This document shows, piece after piece, positions 16,981-25,335 of a stretch of DNA of 54,788 bases. Location of the stretch: the NCBI RefSeq assembly GCF_935825525.1, contig NZ_CAKXZT010000143.1, forward strand, positions 1-54,788, written 5' to 3'. Origin of the DNA: Mesorhizobium escarrei (GTDB taxonomy: Bacteria; Pseudomonadota; Alphaproteobacteria; Rhizobiales; Rhizobiaceae). Under the pieces are notes generated by a model. That model saw nothing but the letters and a program-made list of their open reading frames with translations, was not told the origin of the DNA and did not search any database. Position 1 is the first letter of the stretch; every line of letters starts with the position of its first letter. Both the position numbers and the translations under genes were made by a program.

Positions 16981-17730
16981 TTAAAGCGCCGATATCTTGA
17001 GCTCGACCCGCTCGGCCGGAAAGCGCGTTTCGGCGAACTGGATCGGCTGGCCGTCCGGCGTAACGTTGACGGCGACCGTGACCAGCACGATGGCGCCGGG
17101 CTGCAGATCGAGATCGGCAAGGTCGGCGGCGTCCGCGTGGCGGGCCGACAGCACCGTCGATTGCCTGAGATAGTCATCGATGCCGAAACGCTTAAGCGAG
17201 GCGGTCACCGATCCGGTTTCGGCCATGGCGGCATCGATGCCGGCGAAGCGTCCCGCGTCGAACCAGCCGGTGGCACGCGAGACCGGTTGCCCATCGGCTT
17301 CGCCGCGTGTCTCGAGGCGTATTACAGTCGAACCCTTGGCAAGCCCCAGCCCTTCGGCGACCCGCCGGCTGGCCGGCTCGACCGCCGATTCGAGCAGCAC
17401 GCTGCGACGCTCCGACGCCTGGCCCTGCAGGCCCTCCGAAAAACGGGTGCGGGCGCCGATCGGATAGGACAGCCGCTTGCGCGACTGCACGAAAGTGCCG
17501 CGCCCCTGTTCGGCCCTGAGCACGCCGTCCTGCACCAGTGCGGCGATGGCGCTGCGCACCGTATGGCGGTTGACCCCATAGCGCTCGGCCAATGCAACTT
17601 CCGGTGGCAGCGCAGCATTCTCGGCAAAGTCGCCGGCGGCGATCGAATGCAGGATCTGGTCGGCGATCTGCCGCCACAGCGAGACGCCGCTGCGCCGCTC
17701 CAAGCTGCTGGCCATCTGCTGACCGATCAT
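16981..17730 (-). CDS. phnF: PhnF, GntR/HutC-family regulator of phosphonate genes
   Basis: A transcription regulator divergent from the C-P lyase operon. The N-terminal winged helix starts LERRSGVSLWRQIADQI, the classic PhnF opening, and continues LPPEVALAERYGVNRHTVRSAIAALVQDGVL. A linker and a C-terminal UTRA ligand domain follow (SRATGWFDAGRFAGID, TVAVNVTPDGQPIQFAETRFPAERVEL). Length (249 residues) is normal. Its operator is probably the inverted repeat at 17808-17827 in the shared promoter region. An alternative start five codons in (MASSLERRSG) is possible. Confidence 0.94.
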   Translation of the reverse strand: MIGQQMASSLERRSGVSLWRQIADQILHSIAAGDFAENAALPPEVALAERYGVNRHTVRSAIAALVQDGVLRAEQGRGTFVQSRKRLSYPIGARTRFSEGLQGQASERRSVLLESAVEPASRRVAEGLGLAKGSTVIRLETRGEADGQPVSRATGWFDAGRFAGIDAAMAETGSVTASLKRFGIDDYLRQSTVLSARHADAADLADLDLQPGAIVLVTVAVNVTPDGQPIQFAETRFPAERVELKISAL

Positions 17731-17791
17731 CTCTTTGCCCCGATCTTTTTGTCCCTGTCATCCATCCGTCATGGACACGCATTAGAAAATA

Positions 17792-17827
17792 GCTATAATT
17801 TGTATAATTGTCTATATCAATAGACAA
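17792..17827. promoter_or_regulatory. phnF/phnG divergent promoter with PhnF operator
   Basis: TTGTCTAT (17808-17815) and ATAGACAA (17820-17827) form a perfect inverted repeat around ATCA, matching the TCTA-TAGA core reported for PhnF-type HutC regulators. For phnF, a minus-strand TTGATA (17820-17815), a 17-base gap and TATAGC (17797-17792) form a promoter overlapping the site. For phnG, TATAAT occurs at 17794 and 17803, but the -35 is weak. Confidence 0.68.
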
Positions 17828-17853
17828 ATTTTCGTTGCAAGGGAATGTTAACC

Positions 17854-18315
17854 ATGCGAGGACAGGAAGCGCGCGATCAGGCTGAGCGCAAGGCCGTCAT
17901 GGCGACGCTGGCGCAATCGACCGGCGACGATATCGTCCGCCTTTGGAAAGAAGCCGGCCTGCCTTCGGAAGCAGAACTCCTGCGCGGCCCCGAAACCGGC
18001 CTGGTCACCGTGCGTGGCCGTATCGGCGGCGGCGGCGCGCCGTTCAATGTCGGCGAGGCGACGGTCACCCGCGCGACGGTGCGGCTTGCCTCGGGAGAAG
18101 TCGGCCACTGCTACGCGCTGGGCCGTGACAAGCAGAAGGCAAAACTGGCGGCGATCGCCGACGCGCTCTGGCAGGATCCCACCCGCCGCAACGAGGTCGA
18201 GACCAAGCTCATTGCGCCGCTGCAGGCCGCGCTGGCCAGGGCACGCGAGCGGCGGCGCGCCGAGACGGCGGCGACGAAGGTCGATTTCTTCACCATGGTA
18301 CGCGGAGAAGACTGA
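17854..18315 (+). CDS. phnG: PhnG, C-P lyase core subunit
   Basis: Subunit of the PhnGHIJ carbon-phosphorus lyase core, acting with PhnI in making the ribose triphosphate phosphonate from phosphonate and ATP. Recognised by family pattern (LWKEAGLPSEAELLRGPETGLVTVRGRIGGGGAPFNVGEATVTRATVRLASGEVGHCYALGRDKQKAKLAAIADALWQ) and by being first in the canonical order. I place the start at MRGQEARDQAE (17854) behind AAGGGA; an ATG three codons upstream is possible. The stop overlaps the phnH start by one base. Confidence 0.95.
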   Translation: MRGQEARDQAERKAVMATLAQSTGDDIVRLWKEAGLPSEAELLRGPETGLVTVRGRIGGGGAPFNVGEATVTRATVRLASGEVGHCYALGRDKQKAKLAAIADALWQDPTRRNEVETKLIAPLQAALARARERRRAETAATKVDFFTMVRGED

Positions 18316-18926
18316 TGGACATCGCAACCCAAGCGATCGAGGGCGGTTTTGCCGATCCGGTGTTCGACGCCCAGACGGTGTTTCGCGCCGTGATGGACGC
18401 GATGGCGCGGCCGGGCACCCTGCAGCCTCTGCCGGTCTTTGCCCGCCCGCCGGCGCCGCTGTCGGCCACCGCAGGCGCCATCGCGCTGGCGCTGTGCGAC
18501 AACGACACGCCGCTCTGGCTCGACCTCGTTTTGCAGCCCCCGGCAGCGATAAAATCCTGGCTTGGCTTCCACACCGGCGCGCCACTGGCCAACACGCCAG
18601 CCGATGCGCATTTCGCGCTGATCGCCACGCCGGCCGAGATGATGGCGCTCGACGGCTTTTCACAAGGCACCCAGGACTATCCCGACCGCTCGACGACGCT
18701 GATCCTGCAGGTGAGCGATCTCGTCTCAGGCGCCCCTCTGCTGCTTGAAGGTCCTGGCATCGAAACAACCGCGACAATCGCGCCGGCGCAGATGCCGCGC
18801 CACTTCGTCGAACAATGGAAGCAGAACAATCAGCGTTTTCCGCGTGGTGTCGACATTATCCTCGCCACCCCGGAAGGCGTTGCCTGCCTGCCGCGCACGA
18901 CGCGCATCAAGACGATGGAGGCGTGA
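18315..18926 (+). CDS. phnH: PhnH, C-P lyase core subunit
   Basis: Structural subunit of the C-P lyase core complex, dimeric in known structures. Conserved features seen are GGFADPVFDAQTVFRAVMDAMARPGTLQPL, ALALCDNDTPLWLD, FSQGTQDYPDRSTTLILQV and LEGPGIETTATI. At 203 residues it is of standard length. It overlaps phnG by one base and leaves one base before phnI, so the genes are translationally coupled. Confidence 0.96.
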   Translation: MDIATQAIEGGFADPVFDAQTVFRAVMDAMARPGTLQPLPVFARPPAPLSATAGAIALALCDNDTPLWLDLVLQPPAAIKSWLGFHTGAPLANTPADAHFALIATPAEMMALDGFSQGTQDYPDRSTTLILQVSDLVSGAPLLLEGPGIETTATIAPAQMPRHFVEQWKQNNQRFPRGVDIILATPEGVACLPRTTRIKTMEA

Positions 18927-18927
18927 T

Positions 18928-20037
18928 ATGTATGTCGCAGTAAAAGGCGGTGAAGCGGCCATTGCCAACGCCCACGCCCTGCTCGCCGACCGCCGCCGCG
19001 GCGACCGTTCGGTGCCGGCGCTTCGCCTTGACCAGATCGTCGAGCAGCTGGCGCTCGGCGTCGACCGGGTGATGAGCGAAGGTTCGCTCTACGACCGTGA
19101 ATTGGCGGCGCTGGCCATCGTTCAGGCGCGCGGCGACATGATCGAGGCGATCTTCCTGGTCCGCGCCTATCGCACCACGCTGCCGCGCTTCGGCTACACC
19201 AAGGCGATCGACACCGGAGCGATGCTGGTCGAGCGGCGCGTGTCGGCGACCTACAAAGATCTTCCCGGCGGCCAGCTGCTCGGCCCGACTTTCGACTACA
19301 CCCACCGGCTGCTCGATCCCGAGCTTGCCGCGGGCGGGGACGTCGCCGAGCCGCTGCAGCGGGCCAGCGAGGCGGAAGCCATGCCGCGCGTCTCCGCCAT
19401 CCTCGCCCGCGAAGGCCTGATCGAGCCTGATGGCGACATGCCGCAGGACCATATCCCGGGCGACATCACCCGCGAGCCGCTGGAATTTCCGATGGCGCGC
19501 GACATCCGCCTGCAGGCGCTGTCACGCGGCGACGAGGGTTTTTTGCTGGCGCTCGGCTACTCCACCCAGCGCGGCTATGCCCGCAACCATCCCTTCGTCG
19601 GCGAGGTTCGCATCGGCGAGGTCGAGCTGGAACTCGACGTGCCGGAGCTGCCATTCGCAGTACCGCTCGGCTCCGTGCGTGTCACCGAGTGCCAAATGGT
19701 CAACCAGTTCAAGGGCTCAGCCAAGGCGCCGCAATTCACCCGCGGCTACGGCCTCGTCTTCGGCCAGAGCGAGCGCAAGGCGATGGCCATGGCGCTCTGC
19801 GACCGCGCTCTTCGTGCAACCGAATTCGGCGAAGACGTCGTCGCCGCAGCCCAGGACGAGGAGTTCGTCATCTCGCATTCCGACAACGTCCAGGCGACGG
19901 GGTTCGTCGAGCACCTGAAGCTGCCGCACTATGTCGACTTCCAAGCCGAGCTCGATCTGGTGCGCCGCATGCGGGCCGAGCACGACGCCCGCGAGAACGC
20001 CGGCAGGGCCGAAGAAAAAAGGGAGGCCGCGGAATGA
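18928..20037 (+). CDS. phnI: PhnI, C-P lyase nucleosidase subunit
   Basis: The PhnI subunit has nucleosidase activity and, with PhnG, H and L, displaces adenine from ATP by phosphonate. Family motifs: the start MYVAVKGGEAAI, LDRQI-like helices with SLYDRELAALAIVQARGDMIEAIFLVRAYRTTLPRFG, DLPGGQLLGPTFDYTHRLL, and the C-terminal LGYSTQRGYARNHPFVGEVRIGEVE and CDRALRATEFGEDVVAAAQDEEFVISHSDNVQATGFVEHLKLPHYVDF. The frame is open upstream into phnH, but the ATG at 18928 begins the conserved sequence. The stop overlaps phnJ (ATGA). Confidence 0.97.
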   Translation: MYVAVKGGEAAIANAHALLADRRRGDRSVPALRLDQIVEQLALGVDRVMSEGSLYDRELAALAIVQARGDMIEAIFLVRAYRTTLPRFGYTKAIDTGAMLVERRVSATYKDLPGGQLLGPTFDYTHRLLDPELAAGGDVAEPLQRASEAEAMPRVSAILAREGLIEPDGDMPQDHIPGDITREPLEFPMARDIRLQALSRGDEGFLLALGYSTQRGYARNHPFVGEVRIGEVELELDVPELPFAVPLGSVRVTECQMVNQFKGSAKAPQFTRGYGLVFGQSERKAMAMALCDRALRATEFGEDVVAAAQDEEFVISHSDNVQATGFVEHLKLPHYVDFQAELDLVRRMRAEHDARENAGRAEEKREAAE

Positions 20038-20939
20038 CCGCACAACCGACCGACATCGCTACCTATAACTTCGCCTATCTCGACGAGCAGACCAAGCGGA
20101 TGATCCGCCGGGCGATCCTCAAGGGCATCGCCATTCCCGGCTACCAAGTGCCATTCGCCTCACGCGAAATGCCGATGCCCTATGGCTGGGGCACCGGCGG
20201 CGTCCAGGTCACCGCCTCGATCATCGGCCCAGACGATGTGCTGAAGGTCATCGACCAGGGCGCCGACGACACCACCAACGCCGTCTCGATCCGCGCTTTT
20301 TTCAAGAAGGTCGCCAATGTCGCCGTCACCACCGAGACGGCGAAGGCAACCATCATCCAGACCCGCCACCGTATTCCCGAACATCCGCTGACAGCAGGCC
20401 AGGTGCTGGTCTATCAGGTGCCGATTCCCGAGCCGCTGCGCTTCCTCGAGCCGCGCGAGACAGAAACGCGCAAGATGCATGCGCTGGAGGAATACGGCCT
20501 CATGCACGTGAAGCTCTACGAAGACATCGCCCGGCACGGCCGCATCGCCACCACCTACGCCTATCCGGTCAAGGTCGAGGGTCGCTATGTGATGGACCCG
20601 TCGCCGACGCCGAAATTCGATAACCCGAAAATGCACCGTTCGCCGGCTCTGCAGCTGTTCGGCGCCGGCCGCGAAAAGCGCATCTATGCGCTGCCGCCTT
20701 TCACCGATGTGGTCAGCCTCGACTTCGAGGACCATCCGTTCGAGGTGCAGACCTTCGACCAGCCCTGCGCGCTGTGCGCGGCCGAGAACGTCTATCTCGA
20801 CGAGGTCATCCTCGACGACCATGGTGGCTACATGTTCGTCTGCTCCGATACCGACCATTGCGAGAAGCGGCGCGAGCAAGGCCATCGCGGCCACCTTGCG
20901 CCCGAGAGCCCCCTGGAAAAAACGGAGCCGGCGCAATGA
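20034..20939 (+). CDS. phnJ: PhnJ, radical-SAM C-P lyase catalytic subunit
   Basis: Cleaves the carbon-phosphorus bond of 5-phosphoribosyl 1-phosphonate by radical SAM chemistry on a 4Fe-4S cluster. The characteristic cysteine spacing C-x2-C-x21-C-x5-C is complete, starting at CALC and ending at CSDTDHC. Three cysteines bind the cluster and the fourth is the catalytic thiyl residue in the E. coli enzyme. N-terminal YNFAYLDEQTKRMIRRAILKG and the Gly-rich PMPYGWGTGGVQVT are typical. 301 residues. It overlaps both phnI and phnK by four bases. Confidence 0.97.
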   Translation: MTAQPTDIATYNFAYLDEQTKRMIRRAILKGIAIPGYQVPFASREMPMPYGWGTGGVQVTASIIGPDDVLKVIDQGADDTTNAVSIRAFFKKVANVAVTTETAKATIIQTRHRIPEHPLTAGQVLVYQVPIPEPLRFLEPRETETRKMHALEEYGLMHVKLYEDIARHGRIATTYAYPVKVEGRYVMDPSPTPKFDNPKMHRSPALQLFGAGREKRIYALPPFTDVVSLDFEDHPFEVQTFDQPCALCAAENVYLDEVILDDHGGYMFVCSDTDHCEKRREQGHRGHLAPESPLEKTEPAQ

Positions 20940-21712
20940 GTGACGAGCCGTTGCTGCGCGTTTCCGCGCTGTCCAAGTTCTACGGTTCGCGCGTTGGTTG
21001 CGAGAACGTGACCTTCGATCTGTGGCCGGGCGAGGTGCTAGCGGTGGTCGGCGAATCCGGATCCGGCAAGACGACGCTGCTCAACTGCCTGTCGACCAGA
21101 TTGCTGCCGAGCTCCGGCACCGCCAGCTACCGCATGCGCGACGGCCAGTTCCGCGAGCTCTACCGCATGAGCGAGGCCGAACGCCGCTTCCTGATGCGCA
21201 CCGACTGGGGTTTTGTCCACCAGAACCCCGCCGACGGGCTGCGCATGACGGTGTCGGCCGGCGCCAATGTCGGCGAGCGGCTGATGGCGGTCGGCGACCG
21301 CCACTACGGAAAAATCCGCGCTACCGCCGTCGACTGGCTGTCGCGCGTCGAGATCGACGAGGACCGTATTGACGACGAGCCGCGGGCCTTTTCCGGCGGC
21401 ATGCGCCAGCGCCTGCAGATCGCCCGCAACCTCGTCACCGGGCCGCGCCTGGTGTTCATGGACGAGCCGACCGGCGGCCTCGACGTTTCCGTGCAGGCGC
21501 GCCTGCTCGACCTGCTGCGCGGCCTGGTCACCGATCTCGGCCTGGCGGCGATCGTCGTCACCCACGACCTTGCGGTGGCGCGTCTGCTGTCGCAACGCAT
21601 GATGGTGATGAAGGACGGCCGCGTCGTCGAAAGCGGCCTCACCGACCGCGTGCTCGACGACCCGCGCGCGCCCTACACCCAGCTTCTCGTTTCCTCGATA
21701 CTTCAGGTGTAA
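20936..21712 (+). CDS. phnK: PhnK, ABC-type ATPase of the C-P lyase complex
   Basis: Soluble ABC-like ATPase that docks on the C-P lyase core in E. coli; not an importer subunit. Walker A GESGSGKTTLLN, signature FSGGMRQRLQIARNL, Walker B RLVFMDEPTGGLDVSVQ and H-loop VVTHDLAVARLL are intact. The long insertion between Walker A and signature (SYRMRDGQFRELYRMSEAERRFLMRTDWGFVHQNPADGLR) is the PhnK family trait. Start overlaps the phnJ stop as ATGA. Confidence 0.96.
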   Translation: MSDEPLLRVSALSKFYGSRVGCENVTFDLWPGEVLAVVGESGSGKTTLLNCLSTRLLPSSGTASYRMRDGQFRELYRMSEAERRFLMRTDWGFVHQNPADGLRMTVSAGANVGERLMAVGDRHYGKIRATAVDWLSRVEIDEDRIDDEPRAFSGGMRQRLQIARNLVTGPRLVFMDEPTGGLDVSVQARLLDLLRGLVTDLGLAAIVVTHDLAVARLLSQRMMVMKDGRVVESGLTDRVLDDPRAPYTQLLVSSILQV

Positions 21713-21714
21713 CC

Positions 21715-22422
21715 ATGGCAACCCCGCTCGTCGTCTCAGATGTCGCCAAGAGCTTCACCATGCATCTGCGCGACGGCATCAAACTGCCTGTCGTCGCCGG
21801 CGTGTCGTTCTCGATCAGGAGCGGCGAATGTGCCGTGCTCGGCGGCCCCTCCGGCGCCGGCAAGAGCTCGATCTTGAGGATGCTCTATGGCAACTATGCC
21901 GTCGATGCAGGCCAGATCATCGTCCAGCACGAGGACGTGCTCATCGACCTGGCGACGGCCAGCCCACGCACCGTGCTTGCCGTGCGCCGCCTCACGATCG
22001 GCTATGTCAGCCAGTTCCTGCGCACAGTGCCGCGCGTCTCGGCGCTGGACGTTGTCGCCGAGCCGCTGGTCGAGCGCGGCGAGGACCGTGAGGTCGCGCG
22101 CGGCAAGGCGCGTGCCGTGCTGGCGCAACTCAACCTGCCGGAAAAGCTTTGGATGCTGCCGCCGGCGACCTTTTCCGGCGGCGAGCAGCAGCGCGTCAAC
22201 ATCGCGCGCGGCTTCATCACCGAGCACCCGATCCTGCTGCTCGACGAACCGACGGCTTCGCTCGACGCCAGCAACCGCGATGTGGTGATTGCGCTGATCG
22301 CGGCTAAAAAGGCGGCCGGCGTCGCCCTGCTTGGCATCTTCCACGACCAAGACGTGCGTGAGGCAGTGGCCGACCGCGTCATCGACGTGACCGCTTTTGC
22401 CGCCGGGAAAATCGCCGCATGA
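21715..22422 (+). CDS. phnL: PhnL, ABC-type ATPase of the C-P lyase pathway
   Basis: Second ABC-like protein of the pathway, required with PhnGHI for the nucleotide-exchange step. Walker A GGPSGAGKSSILRMLYGNY, the PhnL-type segment VRRLTIGYVSQFLRTVPRVSALDVVAEPL, signature FSGGEQQRVNIARG and Walker B PILLLDEPTASLDASNR are present. 235 residues, two bases after phnK, overlapping the acetyltransferase gene by four bases. Confidence 0.96.
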   Translation: MATPLVVSDVAKSFTMHLRDGIKLPVVAGVSFSIRSGECAVLGGPSGAGKSSILRMLYGNYAVDAGQIIVQHEDVLIDLATASPRTVLAVRRLTIGYVSQFLRTVPRVSALDVVAEPLVERGEDREVARGKARAVLAQLNLPEKLWMLPPATFSGGEQQRVNIARGFITEHPILLLDEPTASLDASNRDVVIALIAAKKAAGVALLGIFHDQDVREAVADRVIDVTAFAAGKIAA

Positions 22423-23036
22423 CCCGAAAACTGTCGGAAACGCCGCTGGTCCATGAGACGGCGGAAGTCGAGAGCTCGACGCTCGGCCGCTGGACCGAGA
22501 TCGCCGAACGCAGCCGGGTCTCGGAAAGCACGCTCGGCGACTATTCCTATATGATGCAGGACTGCAGCGCCTGGTGCGCGACGATCGGCAAATTCGCCAA
22601 CATCGCCGCCAGCGTGCGCATCAACGCCACCAACCATCCGACTTGGCGGCCGACGCTGCACCATTTCACTTATCGCGCCTCTGACTATTGGGACGACGCC
22701 GAGCACGAAAGCGAATTCTTTGCCCAGCGCCGCGCCAGGCGCGTCACCATCGGCCACGACACCTGGCTTGGCCACGGCTCGACCATCCTGCCCGGCGTCA
22801 GCGTCGGCAATGGTGCGGCGGTCGGCGCCGGCGCCGTAGTATCGAAGGACGTCGCCCCCTACACCATTGTCGGTGGCGTGCCGGCGAAGCCGATCCGCGA
22901 ACGCTTCGATCACCGCACGGCGGAACGCTATCAGGCACTTGCCTGGTGGGATTGGGACCATGCCCGCCTGCGCGCCGCACTTGATGATTTTCGCGCGCTT
23001 TCGGCGGAAGCGTTTCTGGAAAAATACGGCAGCTAG
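22419..23036 (+). CDS. Hexapeptide-repeat acetyltransferase of the phosphonate operon
   Basis: A left-handed beta-helix acyltransferase of the group found at the end of phn operons (phosphonate metabolism hexapeptide transferase family). Hexapeptide turns run through ESSTLGRWTEIAERSRVSESTLGDYSYMMQDCSAWCATIGKFANIAASVRI. The xenobiotic-acetyltransferase-like His (RINATNHPTW) and the closing coil WLGHGSTILPGVSVGNGAAVGAGAVVSKDV follow. Its role is not settled; by analogy with PhnO it may acetylate aminoalkylphosphonates. The ATGA overlap with phnL places it in the same operon. The stop codon abuts a tandem-repeat hairpin. Confidence 0.92.
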   Translation: MTRKLSETPLVHETAEVESSTLGRWTEIAERSRVSESTLGDYSYMMQDCSAWCATIGKFANIAASVRINATNHPTWRPTLHHFTYRASDYWDDAEHESEFFAQRRARRVTIGHDTWLGHGSTILPGVSVGNGAAVGAGAVVSKDVAPYTIVGGVPAKPIRERFDHRTAERYQALAWWDWDHARLRAALDDFRALSAEAFLEKYGS

Positions 23037-23190
23037 TGAAATGGTGAATGGTCAATAGTGAATGGTGGCTGGGAAGCCGTTCTTATCACTATTCACTATT
23101 CACTATTCACTATTCACTATTCACTATTCACTATTCACTATTCACTATTCACTATTCACTATTCACTATTCACTATTCACCATTTCACTT
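23036..23190. repeat. Heptanucleotide tandem repeat (CACTATT x13) with flanking inverted arms
   Basis: Thirteen perfect consecutive copies of CACTATT run from 23087 to 23177, then one degenerate copy (CACCATT) to 23184. Upstream, GTGAAATGGTGAATG (23036-23050) is complementary to 23174-23188 at 14 of 15 positions, and AATAGTGAATGG at 23054-23065 is complementary to repeat units. The whole can fold as a hairpin between phnGHIJKL and phnCDE. Such slippage-prone repeats often vary in copy number between strains. Confidence 0.95.
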
Positions 23191-23232
23191 GATCGAACTG
23201 CCGCCGCCGGCTCGCCCTTTCCAAGCTGTGGA

Positions 23233-23261
23233 CGGTAACAAAACTGACATCAATCCGACAC
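23233..23261 (+). promoter_or_regulatory. Candidate Pho box upstream of phnC
   Basis: Three 7-base units at 11-base period: CGGTAAC (23233-23239), CTGACAT (23244-23250) and CCGACAC (23255-23261). The PhoB consensus is direct repeats of CTGTCAT/CTGTCAC spaced by 4 bases. It lies 71 bases upstream of the phnC start. PhoB control of phosphonate uptake is well known in rhizobia; this assignment is by pattern only. Confidence 0.6.
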
Positions 23262-23331
23262 CGCAGTTTCATGCGGCTGCGCTAGCGAAGGTTAACAGAC
23301 CTTCGAAACGCGACTGGACTGGAACTTGCCT

Positions 23332-24189
23332 ATGTCAGCAACCTCAGCCACGCTCGAAATCCGCGGCGTCACCCGTCGGTTTGGCAAGAACACCGCCGTC
23401 AGCAATGTCGACATCTCGATCCCGCACGGTCAGATGGTCGGCATCATCGGCCGCTCGGGTGCCGGCAAGTCGACGCTTTTGCGCATGATCAACCGCCTCA
23501 TCGATCCCAGCCAGGGCTCGATTTTCTTTGACGGCGCCGAAGTCTCCAGCCTGCGCGGTTCGCTGCTCAGGCGCTGGCAGCGCGATTGCGCCATGATCTT
23601 TCAGCAATTCAACCTGGTGCCGCGCCTTGACGTGCTGACCAACGTGCTGCTCGGCCGACTCAACCACCGCTCGACAATTGTCAATCTGCTCGGTGTCTTC
23701 TCCCGCGAGGAACGGGCCGAGGCGATCGCCGCGCTCGAGCGTCTCGACATTGCCCGCACAGCGCTGCAGCCGGCCGGCACCTTGTCCGGCGGCCAGCAGC
23801 AGCGCGTCGCGATTGCCCGCGCCATGATGCAGCAGCCGAAGGTCATTCTCGCCGACGAGCCGATCGCCTCGCTCGACCCGCTCAATGCCAAGGTGGTGAT
23901 GGATTCGCTGCAGGACATCAATCTGCGCGAGGGCCTCACCGTGGTCACCAATCTGCACACGCTGGATACCGCGCGCACCTATTGCAACCGCATCATCGGC
24001 ATGGCCGCCGGCAAGGTGGTGTTCGACGGCCCGCCCGAAGACCTCAATCGGGAGGCCGTGCGCATGGTCTATGGCGCCAACAGCAATGGCGAAGAAATCT
24101 CCGAGGCGATCACTTCGACCAGCGTCGCCATCAAGCAAAAGATCGCCGCATCCGCCGGACCGCTCGAGCCGGCATTTCCCGGCTACTAG
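23332..24189 (+). CDS. phnC: PhnC, phosphonate ABC importer ATPase
   Basis: ATPase of the phosphonate importer. Walker A GRSGAGKSTLLRMINRL, the PhnC-type Q-loop region MIFQQFNLVPRLDVLTNVLLGRL, signature LSGGQQQRVAIARAMMQQP, Walker B VILADEPIASLDPLNAKVVMDSL and H-loop VVTNLHTLDTARTYCNRIIG are present; the Asn-Leu-His H-loop is usual in PhnC. Length 285 residues, with a short low-complexity C-terminal tail. First gene of the second phn transcription unit, downstream of a Pho-box candidate. Confidence 0.96.
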   Translation: MSATSATLEIRGVTRRFGKNTAVSNVDISIPHGQMVGIIGRSGAGKSTLLRMINRLIDPSQGSIFFDGAEVSSLRGSLLRRWQRDCAMIFQQFNLVPRLDVLTNVLLGRLNHRSTIVNLLGVFSREERAEAIAALERLDIARTALQPAGTLSGGQQQRVAIARAMMQQPKVILADEPIASLDPLNAKVVMDSLQDINLREGLTVVTNLHTLDTARTYCNRIIGMAAGKVVFDGPPEDLNREAVRMVYGANSNGEEISEAITSTSVAIKQKIAASAGPLEPAFPGY

Positions 24190-24351
24190 CTCCAAGATCC
24201 CAGCAAGTGGATACCGGTATACGAGTATACGAAAGCAGACGACGAAAGAGCGCCTGGATCGCCAGTCCGCATCAAGGCCGGGCGTAAAAAAGGCGGTTTC
24301 AAAATTCGAACGCTGCCGGCGCGATGCCGGAACCAACAGGAGAGATGCGAA

Positions 24352-25260
24352 ATGTTTAGAAAGATGCTTTTCGGTGCTGTTTCGATCATCGCCATGGCGA
24401 TGGGCGCGGTCCAGGCACAGGACCTGAAGGAATTCCGCGTCGGCATTCTGGGCGGCGAGAACGAAGCCGACCGCCTGCGCAACTACCAGTGCTTCGCCGA
24501 TCACATCAAGCAAGTCCTCGGCGTGGAAAAAGTTTCGCTGTTCCCGGCCGCTGACTACGACGGCGTCATCCAGGGCCTGCTCGGCGGCACGCTCGACTTT
24601 GCCGAACTCGGCGCTTCCGCCTACGCCAAGGTCTATCTCGAAAACAAGGATGCGGTTCAACCAATCCTGACGACGATCCAGACCGACGGCTCGACCGGCT
24701 ACCGTGCGGTCATGGTCGCCCGGGCTGATTCCGGCATCAAGACGCTCGCCGACATGAAGGGCAAGAAACTCGGTTTCGCCGATCCCGATTCGACTTCCGG
24801 TTACCTGATCCCGGTCACATCATTGCCCAAGGACATCGGCATGGATGTGAAGAGCTACTTCTCGTCGACCGGTTTCGGTGGCGGCCACGAACAGCTTGTC
24901 CTTGAGGTCCTCAAGGGTACGTTCGATGCCGGCACCACCTGGGCCTCCGGCGTCGGCGACTTCAACGACGGCTACAGCTCGGGCAATCTGCGCAAGATGG
25001 TCGACAAGGGCGTCCTCAAGATGGACGACCTCGTCGAATTGTGGCAGTCGCCGCTGATCCCGAACGGCCCGCTGGTCGTGCGTACGTCGATCGACGCCGG
25101 CGACAAGCAGAAGATCACCGATTTCCTGACCAAGCTGCCGGAAACCGATCCGGCCTGTTTCTCGGCGATACAAGGCGGCGACTACAAGGGCTATTCGGCG
25201 GTTACCCCAGAATTCTACCAGCCGATCATCGACGCCCGTAAGGCGAAGATCGGCTCGTAA
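24352..25260 (+). CDS. phnD: PhnD, phosphonate periplasmic binding protein
   Basis: Secreted binding protein for alkylphosphonates. Signal peptide ends at AVQAQ; the mature protein carries the family motifs FRVGILGGENEADRLRNYQCFADHI, GGTLDFAELGASAYAKV, LADMKGKKLGFADPDSTSGYLIP, FSSTGFGGGHEQLVLEVLKGTFDAG and IPNGPLVVRTSI. The start follows CAGGAGAG. The 162-base gap from phnC holds two GTATAC boxes (one just after the phnC stop region) but no gene. A strong stem-loop follows the stop, as after other binding-protein genes here. Confidence 0.96.
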   Translation: MFRKMLFGAVSIIAMAMGAVQAQDLKEFRVGILGGENEADRLRNYQCFADHIKQVLGVEKVSLFPAADYDGVIQGLLGGTLDFAELGASAYAKVYLENKDAVQPILTTIQTDGSTGYRAVMVARADSGIKTLADMKGKKLGFADPDSTSGYLIPVTSLPKDIGMDVKSYFSSTGFGGGHEQLVLEVLKGTFDAGTTWASGVGDFNDGYSSGNLRKMVDKGVLKMDDLVELWQSPLIPNGPLVVRTSIDAGDKQKITDFLTKLPETDPACFSAIQGGDYKGYSAVTPEFYQPIIDARKAKIGS

Positions 25261-25271
25261 GTAAACTGCCA

Positions 25272-25307
25272 CAACGCCGCCGGGGCCATGAGCCGCCGGC
25301 GGCGTTG
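25272..25307 (+). promoter_or_regulatory. Intercistronic stem-loop between phnD and phnE1
   Basis: CAACGCCGCCGG (25272-25283) pairs perfectly with CCGGCGGCGTTG (25296-25307) around a 12-base loop. It begins 12 bases after the phnD stop. There is no T-run after the stem, so it likely protects the phnD 3' end or partly attenuates, giving more binding protein than permease. Confidence 0.7.
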
Positions 25308-25335
25308 CCGCATCAGGGGCCGGGAAAAAATATTG

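Noticed and set aside
23087..23184. Tandem repeat considered as a CRISPR array
   Set aside because: The unit is 7 bases with no spacers, and no cas gene is present; it is a simple tandem repeat.
24210..24236. GTATAC boxes between phnC and phnD considered as an operator
   Set aside because: Only short repeats within a gap of an apparent operon, without promoter elements; evidence too thin to call.
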